Origin: G963662675 sp963662675
Lineage (GTDB): Bacteria; Bacteroidota; Bacteroidia; Bacteroidales; Prolixibacteraceae
Assembly: GCA_963662675.2 (NCBI GenBank)
Contig: CAXXHP010000004.1
Coordinates: forward strand, 310,001 to 374,000
Length of the DNA: 64,000 bases
Direction: 5' to 3'
In this document: piece by piece, positions 20,314 through 29,761 of the stretch
Layout of the letters: each line of letters opens with the position of its first letter
Numbering within the stretch: position 1 is the first letter of the stretch
Made by a program: the position numbers and the translations under genes
Notes under the pieces: model-generated
Told to the model about the DNA's origin: nothing
Databases searched by the model: none
What the model saw: the letters and a program-made list of their open reading frames with translations, nothing else

Positions 20314-20346
20314 AAAGCTCTGCAATCATTTCGATTACAGAGCTTT
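20314..20346 (-). terminator. Terminator downstream of the tRNA 3' remnant
   Basis: AAAGCTCTG (20314-20322) pairs with CAGAGCTTT (20338-20346). After one mismatch the stem continues with AATC/GATT. Read leftward, a TTTTTGTTTTT run follows, so it works on the minus strand, directly downstream of the tRNA end at 20358-20384. Confidence 0.75.
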
Positions 20347-20357
20347 ATCGTTTAATT

Positions 20358-20384
20358 TGGTGACCCAGCTGGGGTTCGAACCCT
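20358..20384 (-). other. tRNA 3' end remnant (candidate attachment site)
   Basis: On the minus strand the sequence reads AGGGTTCGAACCCC, then AGCTGGGTCACCA: a T-arm with the invariant GTTCGAAC loop, the 3' acceptor strand CTGGGTC, discriminator A and encoded CCA. The expected 5' half, beginning near GACCCAG, is absent upstream. Integrases that target tRNA genes leave such 3' fragments. Just upstream, on the plus strand at about 20430-20453, a GGTCTC motif is repeated, which may be part of an integrase arm site. Confidence 0.6.
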
Positions 20385-20539
20385 GTTTTTAGTTTGCTTA
20401 TTGTCAATATCTTAAATGCGCTAAAGTCGATAGGTCTCGCTATGGTCTCTCTAAATATTCATTTTTAAATTGTTATTAAATATACAAATAATTTAAACAG
20501 AATTTTAGAATTTGCAATTTCTTGAAACTACTATATTGG

Positions 20540-23500
20540 TTACTCAAATTTTGAAGGGCTAACACCAAATTGTTCTTTAAAACTTTTTCTGAAGTTAGAA
20601 AGACTTTGAAAACCTACTTCTGAACTTATCTCGTTTACCATTTTGTTACCCTCTCTTATTAAGCCAGCCGCTTTCTGAAGTCTGTATTTGCGAATATATT
20701 CTCCAGGCCCTTCTCCATAAATATTTTTCATCTTGCGATACAATGTTACTCTACTCATGCCAATTAGAGTGCTTAAAACATCGGCATTAAATTCGGGGGA
20801 TGCATAATTCATTTCAGTGAAAAGCATAATTTTTTCTATTAGTTGCTTTTCAATTTGGGTTATATCATTTTTTTGATTTGAAGTAAACTGATCGATATTA
20901 TTCTTAATTTCAGTACGTTTTTTTAAAATATTTTGAATGCGAGATACTAATAAGTTTGGGTTAAATGGTTTCTCGATATAATCATCCACATTGGCATTAT
21001 AACCTTCAATTTTGGTCGCAATATCTGCCTTTGCACTTAAAATAATAACAGGGATCAAACAAGTTTCAGCTTCAGATTTTAACGTATTTATTAATGTTAT
21101 ACCATCCATAATTGGCATCATCAGGTCAGTAATGATCAGGTCAGGTTTATTCTTTTCAATTATACGAAGTGCTTCTTTCCCGTTATTTGCTGTTTTGATT
21201 TTATAAAAACTACCAAGTAGATTAATCAGGTAATCTTGTAAGTCTGGATTATCTTCAACAATTAAAATCTCTTCCGAAAATGTACTTGAGATTTGAATTG
21301 GAACTTTAGGATCTGATATTGTATTGCTAGTCTTTCTTGCAGTTTGAGATGAAAGTATTTCCGATGATTTAAAGTGAGATTTGCCCATTTTAAATAGAAT
21401 CTCAAATGTTGTCCCCCTTGTCTCCTCACTAGTACACTTTATTTCTCCTTTTTGCAATTCAACCAAAGCCTTGACTAATGCCAATCCCATACCATGGCCT
21501 TCTGTTGCCGAAGATATTTTTTCACTCCGGTAAAAACGTTTAAAAATCTTCTCTTGTTCTTCAATCGAAATACCACATCCGTTATCTGTTATTTTGATGG
21601 AAAGATTGTTTTCAAACTCAAATATATTGACAATAATAGATCCTCCTTCATCGGTATATTTTATGGCATTGGACAATAAATTGTAAATGATTTTATCAGT
21701 TTTATCTTTATCTAACCAAACTTGAATTTTATCAGTGCTATTAAGAAATTCAATATTGATATTTTTTCTCAATGCTAATTCATTAAATGAATCTGCAATC
21801 TCTTTTGTGAAGCTTACAATATCGAACTTCGATACCTCCAATTTCAACTCACCTTGATCGTATTTTCTAAGGTCAATAAACTGATTCACTAATCTTAGTA
21901 ACCGATCAGAGCTTCGTGTGATATTTTTTAGCGATAATTGACTCACTCCCTGCTCCTTAATCTTCTCAATATTCCCCATGATAATTGTTAGAGGTGTCCT
22001 GAACTCATGAGATATATTCGTATAAAACTTTAGTTTAGCCTGGTCTGCTTCATGGAGTTGGTTGCTCATTTCAACCATTTCTTCCTTTTGTGCAATAATC
22101 TTATTTTTTTGTTCTTCAATAGATTTAGTTTGTTTTTTGATTTGTGTTTCCAGGTGTATATTCCATTTTTTAATGGTGTATAACCTTGCTTTAAATAAAA
22201 CAATCACAAGTGATGTTATAATTAAAACCATTAGTATCTTAAACCACATGGTCATATAAAATGGAGGCACAATTGAGATCGATAGTTGTTTTGCTGCGCT
22301 CCAGTCTTGTTTGTTGTAACTGGCTTCAACTTCGAAGATGTATTCTCCGGGAGGCAGGTTTGTAAATATAGCCCGGCTTTCATTTTTTGAATTTATTATC
22401 CATTCGGATGATAGTCCTTTAAGCCTATACCTGAAGTAGGTTTCATCAGGATAATTGAATGGAAAAGCATCAAAATTCAGGGAAAAATTATTAGTGCTGT
22501 AATCCATTTGAATATCATCAAGATATTGGAGGGAATGAGCTAATATTTGTTTACCATTTATGGATTGTCCAACATTTACTTTTTGATTGTTGACATATAA
22601 CTCATTAATGATAATTTTGGGGAAGATATTCTGATCTTGTATGACTTCTGGCGAAAAGCTTATAAAACCATCATATCCCCCAAAATAAATGATCCCATTA
22701 TCATCTTTAAAAAATGCATCATCCATAAAAAGATCATCTGGCAAAAAACTTTCTAAAGAATAATCAATAAGATTAAATCTTGATAATCCCCGGTTTGTGC
22801 TCATCCATAAATAATCTGATTCTTTTATGATACTATAGATTAGGTTATTTGATAAGCCGTCTGTTTCGAAAAAACTATTTATTATTTTCTCTTCTTTGAT
22901 GTTAAAAGACATTAATCCTGTATTACTGCCTATCCAAAGAGTGTCTCCTATAAGCTCAATAGCGTATAGCTTGTTGTCTGTCAGACTATCGGCCTCATGT
23001 GTAAAGTATTTTAAATCACCATCCTGAGTTAACTTGCACAATCCTACATCATCTGCAATAAACCAATAATTTAGATGACTGTCCAGAACCACGTCTCTGG
23101 TTGCAGAAGTAATATAATTTTCAGGCATTGGAATTACTTGCAAAGACATATTTTGAAGATCAATTACACCAATTCCTTCAGGACCTGTTACAGTTAATTC
23201 CCCAGGGGAGAATTCTTCCATGAAATAACAATGAAATGGCCAGTCCCAGTTAACCGAACTAAACAACGGTATTGATTGAATTTCATCTTTAGCTTTATTA
23301 TATAATCCAAGCCCTAAACTTGTACCAATCCAAAGGTTCCCATGTGAATCTTCATAGATGGAACGAATATTCTCAAGGGGGTGAACTTCACCATTGTGAA
23401 AATGTATTTCACTGTATAGTATTTGATTGTTTCCCTTATCAACTTTTACAAGCCCTAAACGATCAAAACCCAACCACGTGTTATTATCTTTTGTCTTGCA

Positions 23501-24559
23501 AATTGCCCTAACAGGGTCAATTTCCTGATCCGACTTTGATAAGACAGAGATTTGATGATGGTCAAATAGATTTTTTCTTCTGTCGTATAGATTTATGCCG
23601 TATTTTGATGTTCCTGCCCAAAGATTTCCATAGTCATCAAAAACAAGGTTGATTGCATCTTTGCCATGAAAAGAATAATTATCGAAAGCATCATACGAGA
23701 ATGTGGTAACATCCAGAATTTTATTTTCATCATATTTAACTAAGGCTAATCCATTATTATGCCCGAGCCATATTTCATTTTTATAAGCAGCGATGGAATA
23801 AACAAAATTTGATTCGAGTAGTTTGTCTAGCTTTTCATTTGACTTAAGCGGGATTATAGTTTGATTTTTTAAGTCTAAAATCTGTAGTGTTTGGGAATAA
23901 AAGACACATAATGAATCGTTATAAACTCTTGAGAGAAGGTTTACTGAAGAATTATAAATCTGTTGGTTTGTTTTGTCTTTGTTGATTTGAAATATACCTC
24001 CATCACCCCAGAATAGTAATCCGTGGTTCCCATTAGATACAACTCTTCCTCCTGAAAAAGGTGAGTTAATCTTCTCAGTAATATTTTGTTTCTGACTATA
24101 TCTATATAATGATGAGTTATCTGTAAACCAGAGCACTGAATCAGATGGTGAAACCATGCTGGATAGTTTGCTGATGTCGGCAGGAATGAAACAGCTGTCA
24201 TTGTAAAGTTGGAACTCTTCCTTGGATGAGTCATAAAGATTCAATCCTTTATTTCGAATATGTATCCAAACATTCCCATTAGGACATGCAGATAACCGGG
24301 TAATGTAGTTTCCTTTTAAAGTGTTTGTTTTTGATGGAAATGATCGGAATGTTTCAAAGTTAATACCATCAAACCGAGTTATTCCTTCCAGTGTCCCAAT
24401 CCATATATATCCTGTAGAATCAACTATCAGGCTATGGATATTATTTTGAGATAGTCCGTCCCTGGTGTCGAAATGATCAAATCTAATATTTTGTCCACAT
24501 AAGTTGTTGGTAAAACCAGTTAGCCACAGAATGATTGATGTCAGAATGAGTTTATGCAT
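20540..24559 (-). CDS. Hybrid two-component system (HTCS) regulator of the DUF1080/Gfo operon
   Basis: This 1339-residue HTCS has a signal peptide (ILWLTGFTNNLCGQ), Reg_prop propeller repeats (GYIWIGTLEGITRFDG, GNLWIGTSLGLGLYN), a YYY domain, one membrane helix around 770-790, a coiled-coil linker (IEEQKNKIIAQKEEMVEMS), HisKA with NISHEFRTPL (His851), HATPase (NLLSNAIKYTDEGG, GHGMGLALV), a receiver with Asp1145 (IITDLMMPIMDG) and an AraC-type HTH. It is divergent from the DUF1080 gene at 24724, with 164 bases between the starts, and most likely activates that operon. It is a distant paralog of the HTCS at 5862, and the sensor halves differ strongly, so the ligands should differ. Confidence 0.95.
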   Translation of the reverse strand: MHKLILTSIILWLTGFTNNLCGQNIRFDHFDTRDGLSQNNIHSLIVDSTGYIWIGTLEGITRFDGINFETFRSFPSKTNTLKGNYITRLSACPNGNVWIHIRNKGLNLYDSSKEEFQLYNDSCFIPADISKLSSMVSPSDSVLWFTDNSSLYRYSQKQNITEKINSPFSGGRVVSNGNHGLLFWGDGGIFQINKDKTNQQIYNSSVNLLSRVYNDSLCVFYSQTLQILDLKNQTIIPLKSNEKLDKLLESNFVYSIAAYKNEIWLGHNNGLALVKYDENKILDVTTFSYDAFDNYSFHGKDAINLVFDDYGNLWAGTSKYGINLYDRRKNLFDHHQISVLSKSDQEIDPVRAICKTKDNNTWLGFDRLGLVKVDKGNNQILYSEIHFHNGEVHPLENIRSIYEDSHGNLWIGTSLGLGLYNKAKDEIQSIPLFSSVNWDWPFHCYFMEEFSPGELTVTGPEGIGVIDLQNMSLQVIPMPENYITSATRDVVLDSHLNYWFIADDVGLCKLTQDGDLKYFTHEADSLTDNKLYAIELIGDTLWIGSNTGLMSFNIKEEKIINSFFETDGLSNNLIYSIIKESDYLWMSTNRGLSRFNLIDYSLESFLPDDLFMDDAFFKDDNGIIYFGGYDGFISFSPEVIQDQNIFPKIIINELYVNNQKVNVGQSINGKQILAHSLQYLDDIQMDYSTNNFSLNFDAFPFNYPDETYFRYRLKGLSSEWIINSKNESRAIFTNLPPGEYIFEVEASYNKQDWSAAKQLSISIVPPFYMTMWFKILMVLIITSLVIVLFKARLYTIKKWNIHLETQIKKQTKSIEEQKNKIIAQKEEMVEMSNQLHEADQAKLKFYTNISHEFRTPLTIIMGNIEKIKEQGVSQLSLKNITRSSDRLLRLVNQFIDLRKYDQGELKLEVSKFDIVSFTKEIADSFNELALRKNINIEFLNSTDKIQVWLDKDKTDKIIYNLLSNAIKYTDEGGSIIVNIFEFENNLSIKITDNGCGISIEEQEKIFKRFYRSEKISSATEGHGMGLALVKALVELQKGEIKCTSEETRGTTFEILFKMGKSHFKSSEILSSQTARKTSNTISDPKVPIQISSTFSEEILIVEDNPDLQDYLINLLGSFYKIKTANNGKEALRIIEKNKPDLIITDLMMPIMDGITLINTLKSEAETCLIPVIILSAKADIATKIEGYNANVDDYIEKPFNPNLLVSRIQNILKKRTEIKNNIDQFTSNQKNDITQIEKQLIEKIMLFTEMNYASPEFNADVLSTLIGMSRVTLYRKMKNIYGEGPGEYIRKYRLQKAAGLIREGNKMVNEISSEVGFQSLSNFRKSFKEQFGVSPSKFE

Positions 24560-24723
24560 CGTTTTGTATGCTATTTAATGTGTTGTGTGAATAAGCATCG
24601 TGTAAAAATACAATATTGAAACAAAAGCGACCATATATGAAACAAAAAAGGCTATTCTTTCTGATTATGCGACTTAGTTTTAGCGAAAAGTTTTCAAAAT
24701 CAATTAATTAAAAAAATTAGCTT
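24560..24723. promoter_or_regulatory. Divergent promoter region, HTCS / DUF1080 operon
   Basis: This 164-base AT-rich gap separates the leftward HTCS gene from the rightward oxidoreductase operon and must hold both promoters and, by analogy with other HTCS loci, the regulator binding site. I found no clear repeated motif. The LacI-type 14-mer seen elsewhere in the window is not present here. Confidence 0.5.
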
Positions 24724-26133
24724 ATGAAATGTAAAATGCTACTTGTTGCTATCGTTAGTAGTTTTATTTTAACTGCAAAAGCACAAGATTCTGGATGGGA
24801 AGAGTTATTTAATGGTGAAGATCTTTCAGGATGGGAGCAAATTAATGGTGATGCAAAATATGAAGTTAGTAATGGTGAGATTGTAGGTACAACTGTTTTT
24901 GGTACTCCCAATACTTTTCTTCGAACCAGTAATGAATATGGGGATTTTATCCTTGAACTTGATTTGTTTGTTGACGAAAGAATCAATTCTGGCATTCAGT
25001 TTCGAAGTTTAAGCACTCCAGATTATGAAGATGGTCGGGTTCACGGATATCAATGTGAGATTGATCCATCAACAAGGGCGTGGAGCGGTGGTATTTATGA
25101 TGAAGCCAGACGTGGTTGGCTTTATCCGCTAGAACAAAACCCGGAAGGAAGAAAAGCTTTCAAAAATGGAGAGTGGAATCATTATCGAATTGAAGCAATT
25201 GGAAACTCAATCCGTACATGGGTGAATGGTGTTCCTTGTGCTGACCTGGTTGATGATATGACTTTGAAAGGATTCATTGCCCTACAGGTACATGCCATTT
25301 ATGACAAGTCAATGGAAGGAGCAAAAATACACTGGAAAAATATTCGCATAAAAACTGAAAATTTAAAATCAAGCCCTTGGACAGATATCCCCGTTGTAAA
25401 CCTTATCCCAAACTATTTATCCCCCCAGGAACGGGCACAAGGCTGGCAATTGCTTTTTGATGGAGAAAGTACAGAAAATTGGAGAGGTGCTAGAAAAGAA
25501 GCATTTCCAGATCATGGTTGGCATGTCGAAAATGGAGAATTGGTAGTTGAGGCCTATAAAGGTGCAGAGTCTGGTTTTGGAGGTGACATTGTAACACTTG
25601 ATGAATATTCAACCTTTGAGTTTCAACTTGAGTTTAACATCACTGAAGGGGCAAATAGTGGCATAAAATATTACATCACCGAAGCCTATGATTCAGGTAT
25701 GTCGGCAATTGGTCTTGAATACCAAGTTCTTGATGATGAAAAACATCCTGATGCTAAATTAGGTACAGATGGAAATAGAACAATTGGCTCTCTTTACGAC
25801 TTAATCCCTGCACATGAAAACAAGATTGTAAATAAACCAGGTGAATGGAACCATGCAAGACTTGTTGTAAGTGGTGTTCGTCATGAAGAATGGTTGCAAG
25901 GAAATAATATTGTTACAGAGGATTTTGTTGGAGCTCATGTAGAGCATTGGCTTAACAACCGTCTGGTCTTGACATATGAACGTGGAACACAAGCATTTTA
26001 TGCCTTAGTGGCTAGAAGTAAATATGCACAATGGGAAGGATTTGGTTCATGGCAATCAGGTCATATTTTATTGCAAGATCATGGCAACGAGGTGCATTAC
26101 AGGAGCATAAAAGTTCGAAAACTTACAAACTAA
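24724..26133 (+). CDS. Secreted tandem DUF1080 (3-keto-glycoside hydrolase-like) protein
   Basis: A signal peptide (ILTAKAQD) is followed by two complete DUF1080 (PF06439) jelly-roll domains. The first is at about 22-213 (WEELFNGEDLSGWEQ, GEWNHYRIEAIG, INSGIQFRS), the second at about 235-469 (GWQLLFDGESTENWRG, NSGIKYYITE, GEWNHARLVVSG). Most DUF1080 proteins have one domain, as in the paralog at 41490. The family acts on 3-keto-glycosides, cleaving the bond after a Gfo/Idh enzyme has oxidised the sugar. Gene order supports this, since a Tat-exported Gfo/Idh gene begins 12 bases downstream. Whether one domain is catalytic and the other only binds is unknown. Confidence 0.88.
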   Translation: MKCKMLLVAIVSSFILTAKAQDSGWEELFNGEDLSGWEQINGDAKYEVSNGEIVGTTVFGTPNTFLRTSNEYGDFILELDLFVDERINSGIQFRSLSTPDYEDGRVHGYQCEIDPSTRAWSGGIYDEARRGWLYPLEQNPEGRKAFKNGEWNHYRIEAIGNSIRTWVNGVPCADLVDDMTLKGFIALQVHAIYDKSMEGAKIHWKNIRIKTENLKSSPWTDIPVVNLIPNYLSPQERAQGWQLLFDGESTENWRGARKEAFPDHGWHVENGELVVEAYKGAESGFGGDIVTLDEYSTFEFQLEFNITEGANSGIKYYITEAYDSGMSAIGLEYQVLDDEKHPDAKLGTDGNRTIGSLYDLIPAHENKIVNKPGEWNHARLVVSGVRHEEWLQGNNIVTEDFVGAHVEHWLNNRLVLTYERGTQAFYALVARSKYAQWEGFGSWQSGHILLQDHGNEVHYRSIKVRKLTN

Positions 26134-26145
26134 TCAATAAATATT

Positions 26146-27501
26146 ATGAGTTCAAATAGAAGAGATTTTATAAAGAAATCAGGCTTAGGTCTGGCAGGAG
26201 TCACTGTTGGAGGAACAGCTATGGGCATGTCTGCAAAAAGTTACAGCAGGATTATCGGAGCCAACGACAGGATAAATGTCGCACTGGTTGGGTTAGGACG
26301 AAGGGTTTTTGCCTTCTATGCCCCTGTCTCTAAAAAGGAAAACAACATTGAAGTCCTTTACCTGTGTGACGTGATGCAGAAACAGCGTGAAAGAACCGCC
26401 CAGTACCTGGGGCAAAGGATCGACTACCAACCCACACTGGAGAGCGACTACCGAAACGTACTTGATGACAAAGACGTGGATGCCGTATTTATTGCAACCC
26501 CCGACCACTGGCACACACCTGGCGCTATTATGGCAATGCAAAGTGGCAAAGATGTTTATGTGGAAAAGCCCTGTAGCCACAATATGCACGAAAATGAATT
26601 AATTGTAGCTGCCATGAAAAAGTACAACAAGGTTGTACAAATGGGGAACCAACAACGTTCGTCAGGCCATACCCAGGAAATCATATCGGAAATACACAAC
26701 GGGGTTATTGGCACCCCTTACCGGGCTGTTGCTTTTTACACAAACAGCAGGGATGAAGTACCAGTACAGAAGAAAGCACCTGTCCCTGAAGGCCTGGATT
26801 GGGACCTATGGCAAGGGCCTGCTATTCGCCGTGAATACACAGAAGAGACCTGGGATTACAACTGGCACTGGTATGGTTGGGATTATGGGACTGCCGAGGC
26901 CGGGAACAATGCGACCCACGAATTGGATGTGGCACGCTGGGCTCTACAGGTAGATTTTCCCGAGCATGTGGAAGTAGAAGCAGAAAAACGGCATTTTATC
27001 AATGATGGCTGGGAAATGTACGACACCATGGATGCACAGTTCCGCTTTAACGGCGATAAGATCATCAAATGGGAAGGCCACAGCCGTAATGCCCATAAAA
27101 GTTTCACAGAAGGTGACGGTGGCCGCGGAACGATCATCTATGGCAGTGAAGGGACTGTTTATGTTGACCGTGGGAAATATACCCTGTACGACAGGAAAGG
27201 TGCGGTAGTAAAAGAGAGTAAATCGTCATCCAACGAAGCTGGCACGGCTCTAGGCGGAGGCGGTGATACAAGTACCGAGCACGCTGAAAACTGGTTCAAT
27301 GTGATCAGGGGCAAAGAACAGATGCTGAACGCGGGCATTGAAGATGCCTCAATAAGCCAGGCAATGGTTCATTACGCCAATATTTCATATCGCATCAAGA
27401 AAGGTTTTGACATTGACGATGCAAGCGGGAAAATGTACGACCGCGATGCAATGAAACTCTGGGGACGCCAATATGAACCCGGATGGGAACCTAAGATCTA
27501 G
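26146..27501 (+). CDS. Tat-exported Gfo/Idh/MocA oxidoreductase, copy 1
   Basis: This is a predicted periplasmic NAD(P)-dependent sugar oxidoreductase of 451 residues. The Tat signal is SSNRRDFIKKSG with a Gly/Ala-rich h-region. The Rossmann motif is VGLGRR (48-53), and EKP (140-142) carries the family catalytic Lys. GNNATHELDVARW supplies the conserved Asp/His region. It probably oxidises a glycoside at C3 for the DUF1080 protein encoded just upstream. By my count the coding sequence differs at only 33 of 1356 bases from the inverted copy at 48776-50131, and just two changes alter the protein (K64T, H148Q). Similarity ends sharply at the start and stop codons. It looks richer in G+C than its neighbours, which hints at different ancestry. 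Confidence 0.93.
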   Translation: MSSNRRDFIKKSGLGLAGVTVGGTAMGMSAKSYSRIIGANDRINVALVGLGRRVFAFYAPVSKKENNIEVLYLCDVMQKQRERTAQYLGQRIDYQPTLESDYRNVLDDKDVDAVFIATPDHWHTPGAIMAMQSGKDVYVEKPCSHNMHENELIVAAMKKYNKVVQMGNQQRSSGHTQEIISEIHNGVIGTPYRAVAFYTNSRDEVPVQKKAPVPEGLDWDLWQGPAIRREYTEETWDYNWHWYGWDYGTAEAGNNATHELDVARWALQVDFPEHVEVEAEKRHFINDGWEMYDTMDAQFRFNGDKIIKWEGHSRNAHKSFTEGDGGRGTIIYGSEGTVYVDRGKYTLYDRKGAVVKESKSSSNEAGTALGGGGDTSTEHAENWFNVIRGKEQMLNAGIEDASISQAMVHYANISYRIKKGFDIDDASGKMYDRDAMKLWGRQYEPGWEPKI

Positions 27502-27562
27502 ATAATCGAATAGTTGTAGTTGCATTATGTTCCGAAGTTAATCTTGTATTATATCTAAGCAA

Positions 27563-28456
27563 ATGTCAAAGGTTTTAAAATATTCACATCAATCTTTTTC
27601 AGGGATGAATTCAGTTCTTGATATAATCTTAATTGATGTTTCTGATAAAACAGCCAATGACATAAGCAGTCGTATTCAATATGAAATAAATAAATTAGAA
27701 TTATTACTGAATAGGTTTAATTCCAAATCAGAAACTTATCACATCAATGACAATGCCTTTAACAATTGGGTGAAGGTAAGTGATGAGTTATGGGCTATTT
27801 TGGTTGAATGTAAAACATATAATGAGCTGACTTTAGGGTATTTTAATGCAGGGCTTGGTCGATTAAAAGATATGAATTCCCAAAATCCGAACTTTTTGAT
27901 TAAGGATAGGTCAACTCATAAAAATTTAAGTTTTGAACTGGACATAAATAGCAAGAAAGTTAGGTATGTGAATAGATATGTGTCACTTGATTTTGGAGCA
28001 ATCGGGAAAGGATTGCTCCTTAATCAGGTATGCAAAATTATTACAGAACAGGGTATTAAAAATTGTTTTGTAAGTTTTGGTGGGAGCTCAGTTTTAACCA
28101 AAGGGAAACATCCTTCCGGTGATTGCTGGCCCTTTACATTTAGGGGGGCAAAAAGCAATCCCATAGTATTTAATTTGAACGACCATGCGGTTTCCATTAG
28201 TAGAACTTGTCCCGGAAACGGGGAAAAGCATCATATTTTTAATCCGAACAACCCATATCATGAATCAACAAACCGATTAGTCTATGTTCAGGATAGTTGC
28301 CCAATCAGGTCAGAGGTTTTGTCCACAGCCTTGATTGTAGCAGCCGAAAATGATTTTAATAATCTGATTTGTAGTTTAAAACCACAAAAGGTATTTGTTT
28401 TCACTCAGGGAAATACCAATAAACTAACATGTATATATAAATATGAAAATCAATAA
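27563..28456 (+). CDS. ApbE-like FAD:protein FMN transferase, divergent
   Basis: ApbE enzymes attach FMN covalently to a Thr in target proteins. This 297-residue protein keeps the family core: SLDFGAIGKG (141-150), a SFGG turn (171-174), KHHIFNP (222-228) and a C-terminal LSTALIVAAE (253-262). Several usual residues differ. GAFDPT-like sequence is GYFNAG, the GGD/GGN turn is GGSS, and the acidic metal ligand before LST is Glu in SEVLST rather than the common AD. No signal peptide is seen, so it appears cytoplasmic. It lies between two Tat-type Gfo/Idh genes and overlaps the next by 14 bases, indicating co-translation. No obvious flavinylation target (S/T-G-A-T motif) is encoded next to it, so its partner is unknown. 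Confidence 0.78.
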   Translation: MSKVLKYSHQSFSGMNSVLDIILIDVSDKTANDISSRIQYEINKLELLLNRFNSKSETYHINDNAFNNWVKVSDELWAILVECKTYNELTLGYFNAGLGRLKDMNSQNPNFLIKDRSTHKNLSFELDINSKKVRYVNRYVSLDFGAIGKGLLLNQVCKIITEQGIKNCFVSFGGSSVLTKGKHPSGDCWPFTFRGAKSNPIVFNLNDHAVSISRTCPGNGEKHHIFNPNNPYHESTNRLVYVQDSCPIRSEVLSTALIVAAENDFNNLICSLKPQKVFVFTQGNTNKLTCIYKYENQ

Positions 28457-29735
28457 AGAAAAAAGTAGACGCAAATTATTAAAAGAATTGGCATTAGGAG
28501 GATCATCCATGTTGCTACTTTCATCATCCCCGTGGCTGAAAGCGTTTGCAAACGACAATCAAGTCTCAAATAGTTTGTCAGATCAATTAAGTATTGCTGT
28601 TATTGGAACCGGTTCAAGGGGAACCCTTCTGCTTTATATGCTTTTAGGGATCAGGGAAACTTCAAATATCAGTATTGTTGCAATATGCGATAATTATGAG
28701 CCCAACCTTGAAAGTGCCTATTCTTTTTGTCAGCAAAATAATTGTGAAGTAAAGAAATACACAGATTACCGCAAACTGATTGAATCTGAAAAACTTGATG
28801 GAGTAGTAATTGCTACACCATTAACAGAGCATGCACATATTGCAGTTGATTGTTTATCAGTAGGTATTCACACATTTTGTGAAAAAGCGATGGCACGTAC
28901 TCCTGAAGACATAAAACGAATGTATGACGCTCATGTAAGTAGCGGTAAAATTTTACAAATAGGTCATCAACGTATGTTTAACCCAATTTATCTTGAAGGT
29001 ATTAGACAAATACAGGAAGGTGCAATTGGTGAGGTAACACAGATGCGTGCTTATTGGCACAGGAACAACGATTGGCGCCGGGTCTTGCCGGATAATAATC
29101 CTGATTTTGAGCGTCAGATTAACTGGCGGTTATATAAAGAATTGTCTTGTGGGCTATTAACAGAGTTAATGACACACCAGCTTCAGGTTGCCCTTTGGGT
29201 AAAAGGGAAGATCCCTCAAAGTGTTATCGGTGTAGGCAGTAATGTTTTTTGGAAAGATGGAAGGACAGTGCATGATAATATTTCACTAACATACACATTC
29301 GATGATGGGGTTCAATTTATATATGATTCCATGACCAGCAATAAAAAGCATGGATTAGAGGAACAGATACTTGGCAGTGAAGGAACCATTGAATTTGAGA
29401 CGAACAGGATATTCTCTGAGAATCCACCTTCAGCTCCGGGGATTCGGCAATTAATAAACAACCTTGAACACGGTATTTTTGACAATATTCCTATTGGGGG
29501 AGATTCGTGGGTGCCAGAGACTGCTGTGTCCTATGACGGTGATAGATTAATGCCGGAAGATTACTATGAGGATTCTCAGTTGCAGTTTGAAGCGTTTGCC
29601 AGTTTTATAAGAGAAGGTAAAAGTCCTGAGAATATGATTCGTGAGGCATATTATACAAGTATGTGGACCTTGCTGGGAGAGAAAGCTATTGATGAGGAAA
29701 CTAAGATTGTATTACCTGATGAATATAAGATTTAA
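28443..29735 (+). CDS. Tat-exported Gfo/Idh/MocA oxidoreductase with EKA instead of EKP
   Basis: This 430-residue protein begins with a Tat-type signal (KSRRKLLKELALGGSS) ending near AFAND. The Rossmann motif is VIGTGSRG (53-60). The catalytic-Lys motif reads CEKAM (Glu147-Lys148-Ala149), so the Lys is kept but the usual Pro is Ala. GHQRMFNPIY and LLTELMTHQLQVALW match the substrate-domain signature. It overlaps the ApbE-like gene by 14 bases. Two exported oxidoreductases in one operon suggest successive steps or two sugar configurations. It is clearly different from the copy-1/copy-2 type. Confidence 0.88.
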   Translation: MKINKEKSRRKLLKELALGGSSMLLLSSSPWLKAFANDNQVSNSLSDQLSIAVIGTGSRGTLLLYMLLGIRETSNISIVAICDNYEPNLESAYSFCQQNNCEVKKYTDYRKLIESEKLDGVVIATPLTEHAHIAVDCLSVGIHTFCEKAMARTPEDIKRMYDAHVSSGKILQIGHQRMFNPIYLEGIRQIQEGAIGEVTQMRAYWHRNNDWRRVLPDNNPDFERQINWRLYKELSCGLLTELMTHQLQVALWVKGKIPQSVIGVGSNVFWKDGRTVHDNISLTYTFDDGVQFIYDSMTSNKKHGLEEQILGSEGTIEFETNRIFSENPPSAPGIRQLINNLEHGIFDNIPIGGDSWVPETAVSYDGDRLMPEDYYEDSQLQFEAFASFIREGKSPENMIREAYYTSMWTLLGEKAIDEETKIVLPDEYKI

Positions 29736-29761
29736 GTTTAAACTATTATTTATAAATAAAA

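Noticed and set aside
20380..20460. Open frame across the tRNA remnant that could be read as an integrase C-terminus
   Set aside because: The peptide comes from the antisense of a tRNA 3' end and adjoining non-coding DNA. No tyrosine-recombinase catalytic motif is present.
24590..24612. CGTGTAAAAATAC in the HTCS/DUF1080 intergenic region as an operator
   Set aside because: Only the first six bases fit the LacI-type consensus; the central CG and AACG are missing.
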